From NCBI GenBank assembly GCA_037200975.1, contig JBBCGI010000001.1, positions 1,860,001-1,924,000 of the forward strand: DNA of 64,000 nucleotides, written 5' to 3'. This document shows positions 17,064 through 25,336 of the stretch, piece after piece (within the stretch, counting starts at the first letter, position 1; every line of letters begins with the position of its first letter). The notes beneath the pieces are model-generated. The model was not told the origin of the DNA. It was given only the letters and a program-made list of their open reading frames with translations, and made no database searches. The translations under genes were made by a program, and so were the position numbers. Origin of the DNA: Pseudomonadota bacterium (lineage in GTDB: Bacteria; Pseudomonadota; Gammaproteobacteria; Steroidobacterales; Steroidobacteraceae).

Positions 17064-19229
17064 TTAGAAATCGATACGCGCGTTGACCGCCAACGTTCGC
17101 GACGCACCCGGCGAGAACGCGTTGAACGCGCCGTCCCAGTAGCGACGATCCAGCAGGTTGCGTACTTCGGCATTGAAGATGACGTTCCGGCCAGCCAGCT
17201 TCGTGCCCCAATTGCCGCCGATGTTGGCCACCGCGTAGCCCGGTGAGTACACGCTCAGATCGCCGGCCTGGATGTGGTTGATGACCTTGTCCCCAAGGTA
17301 CTTGACGTCGGCATGCAGACTCAGGCCAGCCAGCGCAGGCACGTCGTAGGTGATATCGAACGCGCCACTCAAACGCGCGGCACCCGGCAGACGACGATCC
17401 AGCAGCCAGTCGTTGACGCCCTTGGTGTACTTGGCATCGAGCAGGACCGCCGAGCTGCCCACGACCCAGCTCTCCCCGAGACGAACACGAGCACCCAGCT
17501 CGACACCGTCATAGAGCTGCTCGCCCCCTTGTACCAGGTAGTTAGCACCGTCCACGTAGGTGGCACCTTTGGACAAGCGGAAGACCGCCGCCGAGAGCGC
17601 CCAGGAGGTCTTCTCGACTTTGACGCCCAGCTCGTACTGATCGCTCTCGATGGGATTCAGCTGCTCGCCCGCGTTCACGTAGGTAACACCCACGGTCGGT
17701 CCCTGCTGCAGGGACTGCACATAGCTGACATAGGCGGTGACGCTTTCCTGCGGCTTGTAGATCAGCGCCAGCGTCGGAGTCGTGACGTCCTTCTCGTAGC
17801 GGCTGGTCCGCAGGCCGGTGAAAATGTTGAACGACTGCTGCAGATACCGCGTGAAACGCAGACCTCCCAACACCGAAAACTTCTCGGTGAGGCCCACCGT
17901 ATCGCTCAGGTAGGCGGATTTCTCCTGGTACTGGCTGGCCTTGATGCCGTCGATCCGTGTGGCGCCCACGTTGGGCCACTCTTCGGGCGAATAGTCGTAA
18001 AGATTCCCGCCGGGCTGGTCCACCGCCGTGTAGTTGGTCGTGGCGTAGTTGAGGATCAGATCCTGCCAGCTCACGCCGGCCGTCACGTGGTGGGAGACCG
18101 GCCCGGTGTCGAAGCGACCCTGCACCAGCGCGCGCGCGAAGTCGTAATCGAACACGTCATAGTAATCGTTCAGCCGGTTTACGTAGGTGCCGCCCTCGTC
18201 CCGCAGGCGGACCGTCTCGTACGGAAAGCGGTAGTTAGTATACGTCTTGCCGTAGTTGACGTTCAGATCCCAGCCGTCGCTGATCCGCCACTCCAGTCCG
18301 GTGGTGCCGGAAGCGAACTCGGTGTCGCTGAACACGTCGTCCGACGCCAGCGTGCGGGTGCTGTCGACCGGTTTCGGCAAACGATCGTTGCGATACACGG
18401 TCGTGTCGAGGACGAACAAGGGGTCGGGCCGGTCGATCTTGCTGTCCTGGTACAACAGGTCGGTGACCCATTTCAGATTCTCGGTGATGCGCACTTCGAA
18501 ATTGGCGGTCGCGGCCTTGCGATCCACGTCGGAGCCGGAGTAAGTCTCACCCTGCTCGTTCACCAGATTGATGCGGTAACCAAATACGCCTTCGCCGACG
18601 CGGCCGCCCACATCGACGTGCTGCGAGAACAGCTGATCCGAACGGTAGCCGACGCTCAAGTTCAACAACGGCTGGTCGGTCGGTCGCTTGGTGAGGTAGT
18701 TGACGATGCCGCCTGGCGCGCCGACACCGTAGAGGAAGCCGCTCGAACCCTTCAGCAACTGGATTTCCTCCACCGCTTCGAGCGGCAGCGTCGCCCCATA
18801 GTAGGTAAGGGGCAGGCCGTTGACCCGCACACTGTTCACCCAGTCGAGCGACAAGCCGCGCACGGAGATTCGCTGCGCATACATGTTGTAGTCCGTGCCG
18901 CCTTCGCGTGCGACGCTGGCGTCCTTCGCAAACACCGCGGGCAGGGAAGCGGACTGATGCCGCTCGATGTCCTCCTTGCCAATCGCATACACGGAAAACG
19001 GCGTGTCGCGCAGCGTGCGCGTGCCGAGCGCGCTGGCGCCCGAATCGATCACGCGTTTGGCGCTGACCAGAACTTCGTCCAGGTCGTCACGATTGGACGC
19101 GGTTTGCGCGTGGGCGGAAAAGCTGATCGCCGCCGCCACCGCGAGTGTCAGGGCACGGACATGCGGTCCGCGGTTGCGCGACGTGCTCCGTCGCGGGGCC
19201 GACGGGGCGGCGTTGAACTCGAGCTTCAT
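17064..19229 (-). CDS. TonB-dependent outer-membrane receptor, copy A
   Basis: 721 residues from ATG 19229 (GGAG upstream), the start shared with copy B. A signal peptide (ALTLAVAAAISFSAHAQ) precedes a plug domain (RTLRDTPFSVYAIGKEDIE, VRGLSLDWVNSVRVNGLP, KGSSGFLYGVGAPGGIVNYL) and a 22-strand barrel ending in aromatic Phe (AVNARIDF). The plug is of the siderophore receptor type (FhuA/FpvA-like), but similar receptors import peptides and other large nutrients; the peptidase-rich operon favours a peptide-like ligand. It heads the transcript receptor-DUF1684-S15 peptidase. Copy B (25337-27502) is the same length; the main differences are in barrel loops (for example SPEEWPNVGATRIDGIKA versus SPETWANVYDGTPPHSKG), as expected for altered ligand specificity. 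Confidence 0.93.
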   Translation of the reverse strand: MKLEFNAAPSAPRRSTSRNRGPHVRALTLAVAAAISFSAHAQTASNRDDLDEVLVSAKRVIDSGASALGTRTLRDTPFSVYAIGKEDIERHQSASLPAVFAKDASVAREGGTDYNMYAQRISVRGLSLDWVNSVRVNGLPLTYYGATLPLEAVEEIQLLKGSSGFLYGVGAPGGIVNYLTKRPTDQPLLNLSVGYRSDQLFSQHVDVGGRVGEGVFGYRINLVNEQGETYSGSDVDRKAATANFEVRITENLKWVTDLLYQDSKIDRPDPLFVLDTTVYRNDRLPKPVDSTRTLASDDVFSDTEFASGTTGLEWRISDGWDLNVNYGKTYTNYRFPYETVRLRDEGGTYVNRLNDYYDVFDYDFARALVQGRFDTGPVSHHVTAGVSWQDLILNYATTNYTAVDQPGGNLYDYSPEEWPNVGATRIDGIKASQYQEKSAYLSDTVGLTEKFSVLGGLRFTRYLQQSFNIFTGLRTSRYEKDVTTPTLALIYKPQESVTAYVSYVQSLQQGPTVGVTYVNAGEQLNPIESDQYELGVKVEKTSWALSAAVFRLSKGATYVDGANYLVQGGEQLYDGVELGARVRLGESWVVGSSAVLLDAKYTKGVNDWLLDRRLPGAARLSGAFDITYDVPALAGLSLHADVKYLGDKVINHIQAGDLSVYSPGYAVANIGGNWGTKLAGRNVIFNAEVRNLLDRRYWDGAFNAFSPGASRTLAVNARIDF

Positions 19230-19567
19230 GGTTTCACTCCGGTAACTTGCAATGCTGTTCATGAGAGGGGTTATTAGTCGCCGATACTGATGCCCAGCGA
19301 CAGGATTCCAGCGATCGTGGAAAACCGGGTTCCTGTGAGCTCTTCATCTGGTCGTCGTTCCAGGTCGGGGGGCGCAATCTAGCGTCGGGCACACGCATCT
19401 CGATACTCACTTTTCGGCGAAGCCTGATAGCGAAATTGATGGTCGAATGACGCGTTTTCCAATACTTGTGAGCACCCCTTCGATCGATGCTCGAAGGAGC
19501 TTGTTAGTGTCTCAACTAACAAAGTTTCAGTACGCGATGCCTTCTCGTTCCCTGTCGCCGCGCTGGA
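19230..19567. other. Upstream region of TonB receptor copy A with two dyads
   Basis: No gene is seen. It should hold the promoter of the receptor operon. Two inverted repeats stand next to each other: CCTTCGA/TCGAAGG (19477-19483 and 19491-19497) and TTGTTAG/CTAACAA (19501-19507 and 19516-19522, 8-base spacer). Either could be an operator. The region ends where similarity to the 3' flank of lysR (unit B) begins. Confidence 0.5.
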
Positions 19568-19816
19568 CTGTTGTTAGCGTGCGCGGCGGTTGTTGAAACT
19601 TAGAACACAGGGAAAAGACCGTCGCAAGCCGGTTCCAAAGCTGTCACCGACGCGTATCGAACGATGGACGCGGGGGAGATTTCAGGCGTTGATTGAGCCG
19701 GTGATGGCGCCGGAGAACACACCGGGCCCGGATGCGGCATCAGAAATACCGCCCGTTCGCGCGACGGCATCGGAGGCGGAAAGGCTGCGCATCGACGGTA
19801 ACGGGTTCGTAACCAC
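19568..19816 (-). pseudogene. Remnant of a second lysR copy with its 3' flank
   Basis: 19680-19816 aligns with the start of the intact LysR gene (12510-12650): both contain GCGTTGA, TGATGGCGCCGGA, CCCGTTCGCGCGAC and the GTAACCAC start region. 19568-19630 aligns with the flank beyond the intact gene's stop (11614-11680), including GAAACTTA and CGCAAGCC. Almost all of the substrate-binding domain is therefore deleted, and what remains is not an open frame. Confidence 0.75.
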
Positions 19817-19838
19817 GACAGCTCAGCGGCAACAACTG

Positions 19839-19861
19839 TTTAGAAGACCTAAAATAGATTT
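19839..19861. promoter_or_regulatory. Second copy of the LysR-box dyad, identical to 12674-12696
   Basis: TTTAG (19839-19843), 5 bases, CTAAA (19849-19853) plus eight further bases are unchanged from the copy in front of the intact oxygenase. The genes on both sides have decayed, so the site either remains under selection as a binding site (decoy or promoter) or the decay is very recent. Confidence 0.6.
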
Positions 19862-19902
19862 TAGGAAATCTTCCGGCCAACGTCCGGACCGATGGGCAGC
19901 GA

Positions 19903-20050
19903 ATGAAACGCATGTGGTTCTGCGCAACGTGCCGCTGTCCATGGGCAAGCGTCGCGGAGACTTTGTGGAATGCGCCTGTCACGCGCTCACGTTCGACGCA
20001 TCCGGCTCCTCGCAGCGCTGATTCGCGCGGACGAAGCGGTTCGATCCGGC
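19903..20050 (+). pseudogene. Remnant of a second Rieske oxygenase gene
   Basis: The segment begins like the intact gene (GGCAGCGAATGAAAC around 19893-19908) but runs out of frame almost at once. In the shifted frame it reads VVLRN, then VPLSMGKRRGDFVECACHAL and TFDASGS, matching residues 5-8 and 55-81 of the intact protein, and finally LIRADEAV, matching its last residues. So two internal deletions (about residues 9-54 and 82-335) and a frameshift are present. Only the second Rieske ligand pair (C-x2-H) survives. No ferredoxin copy follows. Confidence 0.8.
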
Positions 20051-20061
20051 GGTTGGAAATG

Positions 20062-21165
20062 TCAGCGCGGGCGCGTGACGCTGCCGGCAGATCGCGCCGC
20101 CGGTGCACGGCGACTCTCGAAGATCGTGCGCGCCTCGAGCAAGGGCTGCGGATCGACCAGCTTCGCGAAATCGAGTGGGCGTGCGAGGAATCCACCGGCG
20201 AAGAGCTCATCGCCCTTGGCCCGCAGCAACTCCAGCCGCAGCGGTGACAGCGTCAGGTCCAGTTGCCGATGGATGCGCGATGAATACGCATCCGTGACGA
20301 AATCCACCGGCAGACCCGTGTCCTGAGCAATGATCTGCAGCGCGTCGCGTTCGTGGTTGCGCGCCCATTCGTCCGCCTCGAGAAGCCGCGCCAGCCAGCG
20401 GGCCACGATGTCCGGATGCGAATCGACCAGGCTGCCGGTGGCCGTCAACACCAGCGGCTGGGCCGCATGTACGTCCCCCGTTTCCTCGGGCGCCGTGAGA
20501 TCGATCAGTACCACGGGGCCCAGGAAAGCTTTCACCACCGCGCCCATCGCAGCGTCGCTGTAGATGACGTCCACCTGGCCACGTAACAACGCGTAGATCT
20601 CCTCACGTTGCACCGCGAACTGACTGCGTGCACCCCAGAGCGACCGTCCGGCATCCTGACCGGTGACGGCATCGTCGATGTACGAGCGTTCGATATCTAT
20701 CTCGACGAACTCGACGTCGCCAGGCTCGAGACCGGCTCTGCGCAAGGCGGCGCGATATCCGGACATGACGAGTGCGCGCCACCAGTCGACGCTGTCGCGA
20801 GTCCGCCGTGGAACGCTGAGCCGCTTTCCGCGCAGGTCCTCCGGCCGTTTCAATCCGGAATCCTGCAGCGCCAGCACCGCGGCCGTGCGATCCGGCCAGC
20901 TCAAACCCAGGATCCGCACATCGACATCCCGCGAGGCCGAGACGAGCGGCGGTACGTATCCGCCAAACCGAAAGGCGTTGGCCTGGGATTGCGTGTAGTG
21001 AGACAGATGGACGCTGCGCTCGGTGGCCGAGGCCAGGGAACGGACCTCGATGCCGTCGGCCAAAAACTCCTCGTTGAGCCAGCCCTGCTTGATGGCGACC
21101 GAAGCGGCGGTAGGCGCCGGACAACGTGTGTACCAAAGCGTGTCCAGGGGCGGTTTCAGGGCCAT
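20062..21165 (-). CDS. DszB-like sulfinate desulfinase homologue (NMT1/SsuA fold, cytoplasmic)
   Basis: 367 residues without a signal peptide, which argues against a periplasmic binding protein although the fold is of that type. The N-terminus, DTLWYTRCPAP then SVHLSHYTQ and FRFGGYVPPL, matches the arrangement I recall for DszB (2'-hydroxybiphenyl-2-sulfinate desulfinase): catalytic Cys in YSNCPVP, His in TVHF and Arg/Gly in RFGGEIPPL. The corresponding residues here are Cys15, His53, Arg66 and Gly69. Similar blocks recur later (EPGDVEFVEI, DEWARNHERDA). DszB cleaves an aryl sulfinate to phenol and sulfite; the substrate here is unknown. It is the last gene of the receptor B transcript, 14 bases after the M14 peptidase, and its 3' end abuts the oxygenase remnant. 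Confidence 0.65.
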   Translation of the reverse strand: MALKPPLDTLWYTRCPAPTAASVAIKQGWLNEEFLADGIEVRSLASATERSVHLSHYTQSQANAFRFGGYVPPLVSASRDVDVRILGLSWPDRTAAVLALQDSGLKRPEDLRGKRLSVPRRTRDSVDWWRALVMSGYRAALRRAGLEPGDVEFVEIDIERSYIDDAVTGQDAGRSLWGARSQFAVQREEIYALLRGQVDVIYSDAAMGAVVKAFLGPVVLIDLTAPEETGDVHAAQPLVLTATGSLVDSHPDIVARWLARLLEADEWARNHERDALQIIAQDTGLPVDFVTDAYSSRIHRQLDLTLSPLRLELLRAKGDELFAGGFLARPLDFAKLVDPQPLLEARTIFESRRAPAARSAGSVTRPR

Positions 21166-21179
21166 GCGAACGTGTCCCG

Positions 21180-23717
21180 CTATTTCTGCGCCGGGGAGAG
21201 CAAGGCATTCAGCAGGAACTTGTAGGTTCCGTAGGTCTGCGCCCGGTGGTGATCGCGAAAACCGATCAGCACCACGCGGCCTTGGCCCTGCTTCACTTCC
21301 AGCACGGCTGCCCGGCCGCTGATGGGTTTCTCGCTGCCTTTCATCGCTCCTTGAATCAGGACGTGATCGCGTGGATACCGCGCGACGATCCGGGTCAGCG
21401 ATTCGCCGGTGTCTGGCACCTGCGGAGTGAAAGCGGCGCTTTGAATGAACATCGCGGTGGCTTCGTCCGGCATGCCGTAGCCCAGCGGCTGTGTGTTGTC
21501 GACTTCGATGCGCACCAGTGAAGACGGTATCCAGAAATCATCGGTCTTCAGTCCCTCGAGCGCGTTGCGAACCGGCAAACCAAACTCTTTGGTAAAGAGC
21601 ATGCCCGCGCTGTCGACCGCCACGATCGTCCCGCCCTTGGCAGCGAACGCCTTCAGTGCGGCAACGCCTGACGCGCCGATGCCGCCCTGCACCTCCGGTG
21701 GATATTCGCTGTCGGCCGAATTGCCGGACTTGATGCGGTCCGCAGATTCATTGGCGAACAGGATGACGGAGAACTGTTGCGTCAGATCGCCCTTCAGGTC
21801 GGCGTTGTGCAAAGTCGTGAACTCGAACCCGAGGTCATCGAGAACGTAGCGCGCCCAGCCCTCGTCCATGTTCGGGCGCCACGATTGATAGACACCGATA
21901 CGCGGCTTGGATAGCGGCTTGATGTCGAGGTTGCGGATACTGTCGAGCCCGTAGGCTTCGACGCGCCACTTGTCGAGCAGCGCGGGCAGGGCTTGTTTGA
22001 CCTGGGCGGTGGACTCGACGATGAAACTGCCCGCCGGCAGCGTGGTCCCGCCGACCTCGAGCGCACCGCTCGAACGATACACCGCGTTTTTAGCGTTGAG
22101 CAGTGCGGCGGCGACCGCGTACGAAGCATTCGCGCGCGTATCGAACACCACATAAGACGTCGCTGGGACGGACACCGACGGCACGGGAATGTCGACCAGC
22201 TTCTTGAATTCCGCCTTGAACGGTTTCTCGATCTGGCTGTACTCGACGCCCATCTGCAGCGGCAGCGACCACGACGCGTCGTCGCGCAGCACGCTGGGAA
22301 CCGCATCGTCGGGGTAGTTCCTGTCGCGGCTCAGCTGGTTCACGACGTAGGGCCGATAGGGTTGCGCGGAGAAGACGATGAAATCGCCGGCGGCGAAGGA
22401 CTTTCCGTCCGCAACGAAAGGCGCCGTCGCCTGCTGGATTTCCGCGCCGCCGAACTTGAGCACTTCGATCAGCTTGAGCGTGGTCGGATTGTCGTGCTGC
22501 GCGGCCGGAATGACGAAGGCATAAGGATCGCCGGGATGTTCGCCTTCGACCGCGTCGCGTCCCATCTGGTAGTAGTTGTAGAGCCAGTCGGATTTTTGCG
22601 CCGACGCCGTCTCGATCAGGCTCATGGAAGTCTTGCCCGCGTAGTCGACCACATCGCGCAGGCGCCACCAGCCGCCCGGCCACGGGTCCGGGAAGTGCAA
22701 GCTCTTGCGGGTGTAGTAAGGCTCGAGTTCGGCGGGATCGATGTGCACCGGGGTCGCGATGTTGGTCCAGGCAATCTCGGTGAATACGGCGGTCGTGTTG
22801 CGCACCGTCGCGCCGCAGGTCAGCGTGCCCTTCCACCATGCCGACGCGAATATCTGGTCATGGACCGCGCCTTTCATGCCGGCTGCCTGCAGATCGTAGG
22901 TCATGCGCGAGCCGATCAGGCCGATGCCACGGAAGACGAGCGGGTGCACGTTCTGGTCGGCGGGCTCCATGTAGGGCGGCACGAATATGCGCGCACCCGT
23001 TGCGCCCATCTGATGCGGATCGTCCATGATCTGCGGAAACCAGTCGTGCCACAGCACCTGGTCGATGGCGCGCGTCTCGGGCAGGTTGTACATGATGCCG
23101 TCGCGATTGTTGTCGTGGCCGGCGTAGTGGTGGTACAGCCAGGGGATGTCGCCGCCCTCGTACTTCGTGCCGAGGTACTTCTTGTACCAGTCGGAGATCA
23201 TGATGAGCCCGTCCGGGTTGGCGACGGGAACCAGCAACACGATCACATCGTCCAGGACCTTGGCCGCGTCGAACGGCGTATCGCCGACGGCCAATCTGTA
23301 CGCGGTCTCCATGGAGGCCTGCGACGAGCCCACTTCCGAGGCATGCAGGCCGTGCGTGATGAGCACGATGACCTTGCCTTCCTGGCTGAGTTTCCGCGCA
23401 TCCGCAGCCGTCAGCCCGCGCGGATCACTGAGACGTTTCGTGATCGCCCGGTAGCGATCGACATTCGGCATGTTCTTTTCCGAAGTCACGATCGCCATGA
23501 GCATCGGCACGCCGAGCGTGCTCTTGCCGATCTCCACCACCGACACGCGCTTCGACTCCGCGGCCAGCTTGGTGAAATAGGCGTTGATCTGGCGGGTATC
23601 GGCAAGTTTCCGATCCGCCCCGACCTTGTGTCCGAGAAACGCCTCGGGCGAGGTCTGCGCTTGAGCCAGACCCGATACCAACGACGCGAGCGCAACGATC
23701 AGCCTTGCCGGATTCAT
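21180..23717 (-). CDS. Exported M14-family zinc carboxypeptidase
   Basis: About 845 residues; ATG 23717 or the GTG three bases earlier, with GAGGAG upstream. A signal peptide (ARLIVALASLVSGLAQAQ) is followed by the M14 peptidase domain with zinc ligands in ITHGLHASEVG (H-x2-E) and a later His in YHHYAGHDNNRDG, and the catalytic Glu region FTEIAW. The C-terminal half contains a ThuA/glutamine-amidotransferase-like segment (KPRIGVYQSWRPNMDEGWA, KGGTIVAVDSAGML) as in other large M14 proteins of this type. It would trim C-terminal residues from peptides in the periplasm. Genes before and after are a TlpA-like lipoprotein (92 bases upstream) and the DszB-like protein. Confidence 0.88.
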   Translation of the reverse strand: MNPARLIVALASLVSGLAQAQTSPEAFLGHKVGADRKLADTRQINAYFTKLAAESKRVSVVEIGKSTLGVPMLMAIVTSEKNMPNVDRYRAITKRLSDPRGLTAADARKLSQEGKVIVLITHGLHASEVGSSQASMETAYRLAVGDTPFDAAKVLDDVIVLLVPVANPDGLIMISDWYKKYLGTKYEGGDIPWLYHHYAGHDNNRDGIMYNLPETRAIDQVLWHDWFPQIMDDPHQMGATGARIFVPPYMEPADQNVHPLVFRGIGLIGSRMTYDLQAAGMKGAVHDQIFASAWWKGTLTCGATVRNTTAVFTEIAWTNIATPVHIDPAELEPYYTRKSLHFPDPWPGGWWRLRDVVDYAGKTSMSLIETASAQKSDWLYNYYQMGRDAVEGEHPGDPYAFVIPAAQHDNPTTLKLIEVLKFGGAEIQQATAPFVADGKSFAAGDFIVFSAQPYRPYVVNQLSRDRNYPDDAVPSVLRDDASWSLPLQMGVEYSQIEKPFKAEFKKLVDIPVPSVSVPATSYVVFDTRANASYAVAAALLNAKNAVYRSSGALEVGGTTLPAGSFIVESTAQVKQALPALLDKWRVEAYGLDSIRNLDIKPLSKPRIGVYQSWRPNMDEGWARYVLDDLGFEFTTLHNADLKGDLTQQFSVILFANESADRIKSGNSADSEYPPEVQGGIGASGVAALKAFAAKGGTIVAVDSAGMLFTKEFGLPVRNALEGLKTDDFWIPSSLVRIEVDNTQPLGYGMPDEATAMFIQSAAFTPQVPDTGESLTRIVARYPRDHVLIQGAMKGSEKPISGRAAVLEVKQGQGRVVLIGFRDHHRAQTYGTYKFLLNALLSPAQK

Positions 23718-23809
23718 CACGAAACTATCTCCTCGAAGTGTGGGGCGCCGTCCGAAACCATGAGCGCATCAGTAGATAGGCGCGAGGCGCTCGACGGTGC
23801 ATGAAAGGG

Positions 23810-24358
23810 TCAACTCGCCGCGATCGCCCGTTCTATGTCCGCCCGCGTGACCGGGCCCAGGAATTCGCGCTTCACGTTTCCCTGCGGATCGATGAGATAC
23901 GTCATGGGCAGCCCGCGGGGAGCGGCGATTCCCGGCGGCATCTCGAAGGGATCGACGATGGCGATCGGGTAGGAAACGGGCCGCCTGGCGAGCGCCTTCT
24001 GCAGTGCCTCCGGCTCTATCTGCTCGTAGGCAAGGCCGACGACATTCACGTGGTCGTGCGCGTCGTGCAACGCGGAGAGCTCCGGCATCTCTTTCACGCA
24101 CGGCGCGCACCAGGTCGCCCAGAAGTTCACCACCACCCAGCTCCCCCGTTGAGAAGTCAGATCGTAGACGCCGCCACCGATGAGCGGCAGGCGCAAGGCC
24201 GGAAACTCCGTGGCGCTTTTCGGAACGGCGGCCGGGGACTCGACCGCCTTCGCCGGCGCAGCCTGGGCAGTGACTGACTCGGGACTCTGGCCACAGCCCG
24301 CCACGAACAGCGTGAGCAGGCAGCCCGTGAAACACCAACGCCGTGATCGAGACGTCAT
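23810..24358 (-). CDS. TlpA-type thioredoxin-like lipoprotein
   Basis: 182 residues from the ATG at 24358, which overlaps the DUF1684 stop as TGATG. A lipobox (LLTLFVAGC) anchors it in a membrane, and a thioredoxin fold follows with active site WATWCAPC, the cis-Pro region GLPMTYLID and the TlpA-like insert. It probably acts as a periplasmic disulfide reductase or thiol donor. Its place in a receptor/carboxypeptidase/desulfinase transcript suggests it protects or recycles a thiol in one of these, which is inference. Unit A has an S15 peptidase at the equivalent position. Confidence 0.85.
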   Translation of the reverse strand: MTSRSRRWCFTGCLLTLFVAGCGQSPESVTAQAAPAKAVESPAAVPKSATEFPALRLPLIGGGVYDLTSQRGSWVVVNFWATWCAPCVKEMPELSALHDAHDHVNVVGLAYEQIEPEALQKALARRPVSYPIAIVDPFEMPPGIAAPRGLPMTYLIDPQGNVKREFLGPVTRADIERAIAAS

Positions 24359-25308
24359 CACAGATGCGTTGCGCCCGAGTACGTCTTTTCTCCGGCCGTC
24401 ACTGCGAGATCGAGGCGATTCTCCGGCGGCGGCAACAGGCAGGTACCGAACTCGGTGAAAGCGCAGGGTGGCGTGTAGGTGCGGTTGAAGTCGATCACGA
24501 CCTCGCCGTTGGCGTCCGGCAGACCTGTGTAGAGGAATCGGCCGGAAGGATAACTACCCTTGCCATTGGTGCGGTCGGCGAACATCAATGACAGCCCGCG
24601 AGCAGCGTCTCCTATCACCTCGAGGCGGAATGTCTTGCCATTGCGCTCGAACTCCACGACGCCCGGATTCGCCTGGTCATTCAATCCACCCAGGATGTCC
24701 AGCACGGGCACCATGCGTCCCGATTCATGTGGCAAAAACTTTCCCTTGATGCGCCAGCCGGCATCGATGGGATAGTAGTCGAGGCCTTTGAAGTTCAGAC
24801 GCGCCGGCGCGTCGGCGTGGCGTACGCGCAGCGCGCGACGCCCGCCACTCACGATCAAGCTGAGCGAACCCTTCCCCCCGTCGTAAGTCACGTTCGTCGC
24901 AGGAGTGCCCTTGCCGTAGCGCTTCAGTTCCACGGGCCCGGTCGGCGCCGCTCCGTCGACGACCACCGGCACACCCGGCTCGGCAGTGAACAGCGCGCGG
25001 CCATCCTTCTCCTCGACGACGCCAAGGCGCGCCGGACCGATGGCGAGACGGATGTCGCTGCCCGCCGCGCTGCCCACGGAGTATCGGCCCGGTTCCAGCC
25101 ATTGCATGCCGATGGTCGCGGTCCAGCCGTCAGGCTTGAGCAGACCCTCGACGCGCTTCTTGCGGTAGTCCTCGATCTCCTGGACCAGCGAGGCATCCTG
25201 CACGGAATTCTCCGCGCGGCTCGCGCCCGTGGACGCCGCATTGCTCCAACCGGTGAGCGACATCCATGTCATACCCACCACCGCCAGCGCGATCGGCAAC
25301 CTCTTCAT
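24358..25308 (-). CDS. DUF1684 family exported protein, copy B
   Basis: 316 residues, identical in length to copy A at 16092-17042 and nearly the same through EIEDYRKKRVEGLLKPDGW, PVLDILGGLNDQANPGVVEF, FADRTNGKGSYPSGRFL and the C-terminal PPPENRLDLAVTAGEKTY. Signal peptide LALAVVGMTWMSLTGWSNAA. It follows the TonB receptor by 28 bases. Function unknown; the retention of DUF1684 directly behind the receptor in both units suggests the two proteins work together on the imported substrate. Confidence 0.85.
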   Translation of the reverse strand: MKRLPIALAVVGMTWMSLTGWSNAASTGASRAENSVQDASLVQEIEDYRKKRVEGLLKPDGWTATIGMQWLEPGRYSVGSAAGSDIRLAIGPARLGVVEEKDGRALFTAEPGVPVVVDGAAPTGPVELKRYGKGTPATNVTYDGGKGSLSLIVSGGRRALRVRHADAPARLNFKGLDYYPIDAGWRIKGKFLPHESGRMVPVLDILGGLNDQANPGVVEFERNGKTFRLEVIGDAARGLSLMFADRTNGKGSYPSGRFLYTGLPDANGEVVIDFNRTYTPPCAFTEFGTCLLPPPENRLDLAVTAGEKTYSGATHL

Positions 25309-25336
25309 GACTTCGCTCCGCACGTGATGCACCCGC

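Larger units (their letters stand above)
11614..19262. repeat. Unit A of a tandem ~8-kb segmental duplication
   Basis: This unit contains lysR, Rieske oxygenase, ferredoxin, S15 peptidase, DUF1684 gene and TonB receptor. Its left end (about 11614-11680, the 3' flank of lysR) is clearly similar to 19568-19630, and its right end (DUF1684 and TonB receptor) is similar over its whole length to 24358-27502. The right limit given here is approximate. nhaC lies outside the unit. The interior differs from unit B: ferredoxin and S15 peptidase have no counterpart there. Confidence 0.8.

Noticed and set aside
17274-19277. Very long open frames antisense to the TonB receptors (also 25547-27475 and 21993-23804)
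   Set aside because: They mirror the codon structure of GC-rich genes on the other strand, are rich in Arg/His/Ala/Val without any family motif, and have no ribosome binding sites.
20062-21165. Reading the gene as an ordinary periplasmic nitrate/sulfonate binding protein
   Set aside because: There is no signal peptide or lipobox, no permease or ATPase gene nearby, and the DszB catalytic residues are in place; the ABC option is not excluded but is less likely.
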